NCBI RefSeq assembly: GCF_042434095.1
Contig: NZ_JBHLUE010000011.1
Span: 620,001-684,000 of the forward strand
Length of the DNA: 64,000 nt
Reading direction: 5' to 3'
Source of the DNA: KBS50 sp042434095
GTDB taxonomy: Bacteria; Actinomycetota; Actinomycetes; Mycobacteriales; Micromonosporaceae
A model generated the notes under the pieces. The model worked only from the letters and a program-made list of their open reading frames with translations. It ran no database searches and was not told the origin of the DNA. A program made the position numbers and the translations under genes. Position 1 is the first letter of the stretch. Every line of letters begins with the position of its first letter. Below, one piece after another: positions 58,876 to 64,000 of the stretch.

Positions 58876-59012
58876 CCCTGCTCGCCCGGGTTTCATCGAT
58901 CGTGCGGTGGCGGTGGGGACGCGACGGTCGCCGACGCCCATAACGGGCAGCACGCCCCCATGATCGACGGGAGAGGCGGCGGGTCAGGGTGGGGCCGCCT
59001 ACGATCGCGGTC

Positions 59013-60374
59013 ATGACCAATCCGAGCCTGACCGAGTCCGACCTGCGTGCCGCCATCGAACGGGAGCTTCCCGGTGTCCGCGCCGACCTGGAACGGCTGG
59101 TGCGCATTCCCGGCATCGCGTTCGACGGCTTCGACCACTCGCATGTCGAGCGCTCCGCCGAGGCGGTCGCCGAGTTGCTGCGCGGGTGCTCGCTGGACGT
59201 CCGCATCGTCCGGTCCGGCGGTCAGCCCGCGGTGATCGGCACCCGGCCGGCGCCGCCCGGCGCCCCCACCGTGCTGCTCTACGCCCACCATGACGTGCAG
59301 CCGGTGGGCGACCGCTCGCTGTGGCAGAGCGACCCGTTCGAGCCGGTGGAGCGGGACGGCCGCCTCTATGGGCGGGGTGCGGCCGACGACAAGGCCGGGG
59401 TCATGGCGCACGTGGCCGCGCTGCGGGCGTTCGGCGACCGGCTGCCGGTCGGTGTCGTGCTGTTCATCGAGGGCGAGGAGGAGTTCGGCTCCGATTCGCT
59501 GGAGCGGCTGCTGGAGGAGCACCGGGCGGACCTGGCGGCCGACGTCATGGTGATCGCCGACTCGGGCAACTGGGACATTGGCCAGCCCGCGCTGACCACC
59601 TCGCTGCGCGGCCTGGTCAACTGCTTCGTGGAGGTCCGCACGGGCACGCACGCCGTACACAGCGGCATGTTCGGCGGCGCCGTGCCGGACGCCGTGACCG
59701 CGCTGGCGCGGCTGCTGGCCACGCTGCACGACGACGCCGGGGACGTGGCCGTGGAGGGCCTGGTCGGCCGCACCGGGGCCACCGTCGACTACCCGGAGGA
59801 TCGGCTGCGGCACGAGGCCGGGCTGCTGGACGGGGTCGAGTTCATCGGCACCGGCCGGCTCACCGACCGGATCTGGACCAAGCCGGCGCTGGCCGTCCTC
59901 GGCGTCGACGCGCCGCCCACGGCGGGCGCGCCGAACGCCATCGTGCCGGTGGCCAAGGCCAAGCTGAGCCTGCGGCTCGCGCCCGGTGACGACCCCAAGC
60001 GGGCGTACGCCGCGATCGTGGCCCACCTGGAGAAGCACGCTCCGTGGGGCGCGCAGGTCACCGTGAGCTTCGAACACGACGGCGACGCCTGCGAGATCGA
60101 CGCCTCGGGCCCGATGTACGACGCCGCCCGCGCCGCCTTCGAGACGGCCTGGGACGGCACCGCCCCGGTGGAGATGGGCGTCGGCGGCTCGATCCCGTTC
60201 ATCGCCACGTTCCAGGAGATGTTCCCGGCGGCGGCGATCCTGGTGACCGGCGTCGAGGACCCGGACTCCCGGGCGCACGGGCCGAACGAGAGCCTGCACC
60301 TCGGCGAGTTCGCCCGGGTGTGCCTGGCCGAGGCGCTGTTGCTGGCGAACGTGGCCGAGGCCGGCCGGGGCTGA
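59013..60374 (+). CDS. M20-family dipeptidase/carboxypeptidase
   Basis: 453 residues. Metal-site blocks: YAHHDVQPVGD near residue 90, GRGAADDKAGVMAH, FIEGEEEFGSDSL, and DSGNWD; a lid/dimerisation domain in the middle. Members hydrolyse dipeptides or N-acyl amino acids in the cytoplasm. ATG 59013 is preferred: TACGAT (59000-59005) ends seven bases earlier, so the message is likely leaderless; an ATG-like start at 58989 lies upstream of that box. Confidence 0.92.
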   Translation: MTNPSLTESDLRAAIERELPGVRADLERLVRIPGIAFDGFDHSHVERSAEAVAELLRGCSLDVRIVRSGGQPAVIGTRPAPPGAPTVLLYAHHDVQPVGDRSLWQSDPFEPVERDGRLYGRGAADDKAGVMAHVAALRAFGDRLPVGVVLFIEGEEEFGSDSLERLLEEHRADLAADVMVIADSGNWDIGQPALTTSLRGLVNCFVEVRTGTHAVHSGMFGGAVPDAVTALARLLATLHDDAGDVAVEGLVGRTGATVDYPEDRLRHEAGLLDGVEFIGTGRLTDRIWTKPALAVLGVDAPPTAGAPNAIVPVAKAKLSLRLAPGDDPKRAYAAIVAHLEKHAPWGAQVTVSFEHDGDACEIDASGPMYDAARAAFETAWDGTAPVEMGVGGSIPFIATFQEMFPAAAILVTGVEDPDSRAHGPNESLHLGEFARVCLAEALLLANVAEAGRG

Positions 60375-60430
60375 GACGCGCCGGCTGAAAACCCCCATAT
60401 TGAGCGGCACGATACGGTAAGCTTTCGAAC

Positions 60431-60637
60431 ATGAGTACGAAAGAAGCCATTGCGCGGCTGGACGCCGCCGTCAGTGCGCTGGGGGACGTGGACGTCTCCG
60501 GGTGGTCCGACGACACGCTGAAGGACCAGCTTTCCGAGCTCTCCACCGCGCTCGTGGCGCTCGACACCGTGCTGTCCCGGGTGGCTGACGGGATCCGCGC
60601 CCGCGGCCTGCGGGTGGAGGAGCCCGTCGCCGCCTGA
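60431..60637 (+). CDS. Small helical protein resembling a DUF222 N-terminus
   Basis: 68 residues, helical: AIARLDAAVSALGDVDVSGW, then SDDTLKDQLSELSTALVALD and TVLSRVADGIRARGL. The pattern Asp-Val-Ser...Ser-Asp-Asp-x-Leu...Gln-Leu resembles the N-terminal segment of DUF222/13E12-repeat HNH endonuclease proteins, but the rest of such a protein is absent. It may be a stand-alone relative. TAAGCT ends seven bases before the ATG, suggesting a leaderless message. Confidence 0.55.
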   Translation: MSTKEAIARLDAAVSALGDVDVSGWSDDTLKDQLSELSTALVALDTVLSRVADGIRARGLRVEEPVAA

Positions 60638-60698
60638 GTTCGCCGCTCGGCCGTGCGGTCGGGCGGAAACCGTCGGGGGTGGCTGCCAGGATGGGGAC

Positions 60699-62324
60699 GT
60701 GCGGTTCCTCGACCTGGCGGCCACGTCCGCCGCCGTGACTGCGACCTCCGGGCGGAAGGCCAAGGTCGATCTGCTGGCCGCCGCCCTGCGCGGCCTTGGG
60801 ATCGACGAGATCAGCATCGGCGCCGCCTACCTGTCCGGCGAGCTGCGGCAGCGACAGACCGGGGTGGGCTACGCCGGCCTGCGCGATCTGCCGCCGCCGG
60901 CGCCCGAGCCGACGCTGGACCTGGTCGAGGTGGACGCCGCGATCGAGGAGCTGGCCGAGGTGGCCGGCGCGGGCTCGCAGGCCCGGCGCCGGGCGTTGCT
61001 GGCCGCGCTGTTCGCCCGGGCCACCGCCGACGAGCAGCGGATGCTGGTGGGCCTGTTCAGCGGCGAGCTGCGGCAGGGCGCGCAGGCCGGGTTGCTGGCC
61101 GACGCGGTGGCCCGGGCGGCGGAGGTCCCGCTGCCGCTGGTCCGGCGGGCCCTGTTGATGGCGGGCGACCTGCGTGCCGTGGCGGTCGCCGCGCTCACCG
61201 GCGGCGCCGTGGCGCTCGGCGAGTTCACGCTGCGGGTGGGCCGGCCGCTCGCGCCGATGCTTGCGCAGAGCGCCGGGTCCGTGGACGAGGCGCTGGCGGC
61301 CACCGGCAGCCCCGCCGTGGTGGACGTGAAGCTCGACGGCATCCGCATCCAGGTGCACCGCTCGGGTGGCGACATCGCGGTGTTCACCCGCAGCCTGGAC
61401 GACATCACCGTGCGGGTGCCGGAGGTGGTGGCGGCCGTGCGGGCGCTGCCGGCCCGGGAGCTGGTCCTGGACGGCGAGGCCATCGCGCTGGACGCCGCCG
61501 GCCGGCCCCGGCCGTTCCAGGAGACCGCGAGCCGGGCCGCCACCCGGGGAGCCCGCCGGCAGGCTGCGGGCGCGGCGCGGGCCGCGGTGGTCGCCAGCGC
61601 CGGGACCGCGGGCACAGCCCCGACCGGAGACGGCGTCGCCGCTCCGGACCCGGTCGGTGCGACCCGGCTCACCCCGTACTTCTTCGACCTGCTGCACCTC
61701 GACGGCGCGGACCTGCTGGACGCGCCCGGCCGGGAGCGCTGGTCGGCGCTGGCCGCGACCGTCGGGCCGGCCCTGGTGGTGGGGCGGGTCGAGGTGGACA
61801 CCGCCGAGGAGGCGGCCACCGCCTTCGCGGCGGCGGTCGACGCCGGCCAGGAGGGCGTGGTGGTGAAGGCGCCGGAGGCGCCGTACGACGCCGGGCGGCG
61901 CGGCGCCGCCTGGGTCAAGGTCAAACCCCGGCACACGCTCGACCTGGTGGTGCTGGCCGTCGAGTGGGGCAGCGGCCGGCGCCGGGGCTGGCTGTCCAAC
62001 CTCCATCTGGGCGCCCGCGATCCGGAGACCGGCGGCTTCGTCATGCTCGGCAAGACGTTCAAGGGGCTCACCGACGAGCTGCTGCGCTGGCAGACCGAGC
62101 GGTTCCTGGAGCTGGCCGTCGAGCGGGGCGAGTGGGTGGTGCGGGTACGCCCGGAGCAGGTGGTCGAGATCGCCTTCGACGGGGTGCAGACCAGCAGCCG
62201 CTATCCGGGCGGGGTGGCCCTGCGCTTCGCCCGGGTGGTCCGCTACCGCGCGGACAAGTCGGCCGCCGAGGCCGACACGATCGACGCGGTCCGGGCGATC
62301 CACGCCGGCCGTCCATCGCAGTGA
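60699..62324 (+). CDS. ATP-dependent DNA ligase (LigB type)
   Basis: 541 residues. N-terminal DNA-binding domain (LLAALFARATADEQRMLVGL), then the adenylation domain with the active lysine in VVDVKLDGIRIQVHR near residue 213, motif III/IIIa region ELVLDGEAIAL, motif IV EGVVVKAPEAPYDAG and motif V VKVKPRHTLDLVVL, and a C-terminal OB fold. It seals nicks using ATP, additional to the NAD ligase used in replication. A 35-residue Ala/Gly/Arg insertion sits after motif III. GTG start; only GGGG precedes it. Confidence 0.93.
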   Translation: MRFLDLAATSAAVTATSGRKAKVDLLAAALRGLGIDEISIGAAYLSGELRQRQTGVGYAGLRDLPPPAPEPTLDLVEVDAAIEELAEVAGAGSQARRRALLAALFARATADEQRMLVGLFSGELRQGAQAGLLADAVARAAEVPLPLVRRALLMAGDLRAVAVAALTGGAVALGEFTLRVGRPLAPMLAQSAGSVDEALAATGSPAVVDVKLDGIRIQVHRSGGDIAVFTRSLDDITVRVPEVVAAVRALPARELVLDGEAIALDAAGRPRPFQETASRAATRGARRQAAGAARAAVVASAGTAGTAPTGDGVAAPDPVGATRLTPYFFDLLHLDGADLLDAPGRERWSALAATVGPALVVGRVEVDTAEEAATAFAAAVDAGQEGVVVKAPEAPYDAGRRGAAWVKVKPRHTLDLVVLAVEWGSGRRRGWLSNLHLGARDPETGGFVMLGKTFKGLTDELLRWQTERFLELAVERGEWVVRVRPEQVVEIAFDGVQTSSRYPGGVALRFARVVRYRADKSAAEADTIDAVRAIHAGRPSQ

Positions 62325-62474
62325 CCCCGGACCCGCGGCGACGCGCGCGACCGTGCCGGTGCCGGGCTCCTGGCGGGCGGCCGTGCCGGTGCGGGCCGCC
62401 GGCGGTCAGGAGCCCGGCGTACCGCGCTGGCGGCGCCGCCGTCGGACCGACACCGCGGGCTGGTGCGGTCGCGG

Positions 62475-63284
62475 TCAGGAGCCGGTGGCGGCCGGCACCC
62501 GGTCGGCGTCCCGCTCGGCGCCGGTGTCGGGGCCACCCCGCGCCTCCCGGCGGGCCGCCCAGCCGTAGCCGAACAGCGCCATCCCGGCGAACAGCCACCA
62601 CTGCACCACGTAGCCGGCGTTCTGCCAGTCGTTCTGATGCTCCACCGGCACGGCCGCGAAGGCCGGGTCGGCCGGCGGGGTCTGCTGGTCCAGCAGCAGG
62701 TAGCCGCCGCGCACCGGGTACGGCAGCTCGGCCGCGATCCGCGGCGCCGAGATGCGCCGGGTCTCCAGCCGGCCGTCCCGGGGCAGCACCGCGCCCGGCC
62801 CGCTCTCCGAACGCCGTACCCGGGCCACCACCGTGACGTCACCGGACGGGGTGACCGGCACCTGCGGAATCGCGGTGGCGCCGCCCGGCGCAGGCGGGAT
62901 CCAGCCCCGGTCGACCAGCACCGCGCTGCCGTCGGCCAGCCGGAGCGGGGTGACCACCTCGAAGCCGACCTGGCTGTCCACGGTCCGGCTGCGGACCAGC
63001 ACCAGCCGCGCCGCGTCGTACCGGCCGGTGGCCGTGACCCGGTCCCACTCGGTGCCGGCCGGCGGTTCCGCGCCCGCCGTGCCGGCGGTCCCGGCGGGGG
63101 CGGGCAGCACCCGGTCCAGCGGCGCCGGGGCCGTCCGGCCGGCCGCGTCGATCCGGGCGTTGACCTCGGCGCGCTGGTGGTAACGGTGCAGCTGCCAGTT
63201 GCCCAGCAGGACCATCACCACCGCGGCGGCGATGGTGAGGGCGAGAAACCCCAGCCAGCGCGGCGTCAACAGGAAGCGGTACAC
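62475..63284 (-). CDS. SURF1-family protein
   Basis: 269 residues with a transmembrane helix at each end (WLGFLALTIAAAVVMVLLGN and YVVQWWLFAGMALFGYGW). Between them are the SURF1 blocks WDRVTATGRYD, GFEVVTPLRLADGSAVLVDR and GWIPPA. Bacterial members assist haem a insertion into cytochrome c oxidase. TAGCCT ends six bases before the GTG at 63284, suggesting a leaderless message. Convergent with the DNA ligase gene across 150 bases containing GCCGTGCCGGTG-type repeats. Confidence 0.9.
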   Translation of the reverse strand: MYRFLLTPRWLGFLALTIAAAVVMVLLGNWQLHRYHQRAEVNARIDAAGRTAPAPLDRVLPAPAGTAGTAGAEPPAGTEWDRVTATGRYDAARLVLVRSRTVDSQVGFEVVTPLRLADGSAVLVDRGWIPPAPGGATAIPQVPVTPSGDVTVVARVRRSESGPGAVLPRDGRLETRRISAPRIAAELPYPVRGGYLLLDQQTPPADPAFAAVPVEHQNDWQNAGYVVQWWLFAGMALFGYGWAARREARGGPDTGAERDADRVPAATGS

Positions 63285-63440
63285 GCTCCGAGGCTACTCG
63301 GCCGGCCGGTGCCGTCCGCCGCCGAGCCGGCGAGCGCCCGCCGCCCAGCCGGCGAGCGGGCGTGCGTTCTGTCCCAGCTGCCCGGTATCGTCACGCCGGA
63401 CGTCCGACCGCCGGGGGCCGGGCTCGTCCGGGTTGTGCCC

Positions 63441-63446
63441 GATAAT
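63441..63446 (+). promoter_or_regulatory. -10 box GATAAT of cobB
   Basis: GATAAT matches TATAAT at five of six positions and lies 31 bases before the cobB start; a -35 box is not clear. Confidence 0.45.
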
Positions 63447-63477
63447 CCCGGCCGCACGTCTCAACGAGGAGTGGACG

Positions 63478-64000
63478 ATGACCGCCGTGCCCCGCCTGGT
63501 TGTGAGCGCACCGTCGTCCGGGCACGGCAAGACGGCGATCACCGTCGGGCTGCTCGCCGCCTGGGCGGCCCGCGGGTTGGACGCCGCCGGCTTCAAGATC
63601 GGGCCGGACCGCACGGACGCCGCGTACCTCGGGCTGGCCGCCGGGCGTCCGGGGCGCACGCTGGACGCCCGCCTGATCGGCCCGCAGCGGGTCGCCCCGC
63701 TCTTCGCGTTTGGCGCGGCCAGCGCCGGCATCGCCGTGGTGGAGGGCACGATGGGGCTGTACGACAGCCTCTCCGGCCGCCCCGACGCGGATTCCACGGC
63801 GGCGGTGGCCACCGCGCTGCGCGCCCCGGTCGTGCTGGTCGTCGACGTGGCGGCCATGGGTCAGTCGGTGGCCGCGCTGGTGCACGGCTTCCGGGCCTAC
63901 GACGAGCTGCTCTGGCTGGGCGGAGTGATCCTCAACCGGGTGGCCTCGGACCGGCACGAGGAGCTGCTGCGGGAGGCCCTCGACGATCTCGGCGTGCCGG
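63478..64000 (+). CDS. cobB: Cobyrinic acid a,c-diamide synthase, N-terminal part (runs off window)
   Basis: Only the first 174 residues are visible. The P-loop APSSGHGKTAITVGLLAAW, the FKIGPD block, GLAAGRPGRTLDARLIGP, EGTMGLYDSLSG and VVDVAAMGQSVAALVHGF are CobB/CbiA hallmarks. The segment usually reading DYIDPGYH is DRTDAAYLG here. GAGGAG lies seven bases before ATG 63478. The enzyme makes the diamide that cobQ later uses. Confidence 0.93.
   Translation, partial: MTAVPRLVVSAPSSGHGKTAITVGLLAAWAARGLDAAGFKIGPDRTDAAYLGLAAGRPGRTLDARLIGPQRVAPLFAFGAASAGIAVVEGTMGLYDSLSGRPDADSTAAVATALRAPVVLVVDVAAMGQSVAALVHGFRAYDELLWLGGVILNRVASDRHEELLREALDDLGVP

Noticed and set aside
1..64000. Prophage, plasmid or biosynthetic gene cluster
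   Set aside because: No integrase, capsid, terminase, relaxase, NRPS, PKS or terpene synthase genes; content is housekeeping and catabolic.

Overview
The window reads as a piece of the main chromosome of a high-GC actinobacterium, most likely a Micromonospora-type member of the Micromonosporaceae. The inference rests on strongly GC-ending codons, many GTG/TTG starts, several genes that look leaderless, F420-type and DUF gene families typical of actinobacteria, a ROK-regulated xylAB pair, cobalamin genes and SpoIIE/LuxR-type regulators. No prophage, conjugative element, CRISPR array or large natural-product cluster is visible. About 60 genes are described; most long open frames on opposite strands are high-GC shadows. 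A 208-base run of N (34867-35074) interrupts one gene.

Layout. 1-2.5 kb: end of a VWA-domain protein, a strong terminator and a membrane sugar-phosphate transferase. 2.5-4.4 kb: divergent SpoIIE-type phosphatase and MarR regulator. 4.4-10 kb: xylose unit (ROK repressor divergent from xylA-xylB) followed by an MFS transporter. 10.2-16.9 kb: alpha-glucoside/maltose-type unit (GH13 enzyme divergent from lipoprotein, two permeases, a small membrane protein and a LacI regulator; no ATPase subunit, so a shared one is implied). 17-18.8 kb: small operon with a GPGG-type mini membrane protein, phosphoesterase, BON protein and nucleotidyltransferase-like protein. 19.8-21.7 kb: RpiR regulator plus murQ for cell-wall MurNAc recycling. 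22.3-24.3 kb: SigB-like sigma factor and an NlpC/P60 peptidoglycan hydrolase. 24.6-28.5 kb: small membrane and conserved hypothetical genes, a candidate small RNA and two inverted copies of a 54-bp repeat. 28.5-35.7 kb: M16 peptidase pair, asd, F420-type oxidoreductase, CBS protein, SCP2 protein and a glycogen-debranching-type enzyme containing the assembly gap. 35.8-39.6 kb: PxpC/PxpB, a ProA-like dehydrogenase and an alpha/beta hydrolase. 39.9-46.4 kb: a three-gene two-component locus with one complete and one degenerate kinase, a truncated-haemoglobin-like protein, a GAF-LuxR regulator and an acetyltransferase. 46.5-50.3 kb: DUF998 protein, a YCII/DGPF protein with its ECF42-type sigma factor, an acetyltransferase, a PIN-domain remnant and tRNA-Arg. 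50.3-53.5 kb: two convergent genes with mutually antisense tails, and an SSB paralogue with DnaA-box-like sites upstream. 53.9-64 kb: cobD, cobQ, rhodanese, kinase, M48 and M20 peptidases, ATP-dependent DNA ligase, SURF1 and the start of cobB.

Functional themes are sugar uptake and catabolism (xylose, alpha-glucosides, glycogen), cell-wall turnover (murQ, NlpC/P60), cobalamin biosynthesis (cobD-cobQ, cobB) and stress/regulatory circuits. The most novel-looking signals are a family of four 54-bp palindromic repeats with an invariant AGCGATAA core, a promoter-to-terminator small RNA candidate beside one of them, two in-frame 3'-end duplications that copy stop codons, a codon-usage mosaic around the assembly gap, and repeated pairing of an intact enzyme with a degenerate partner (M16 peptidases, sensor kinases).
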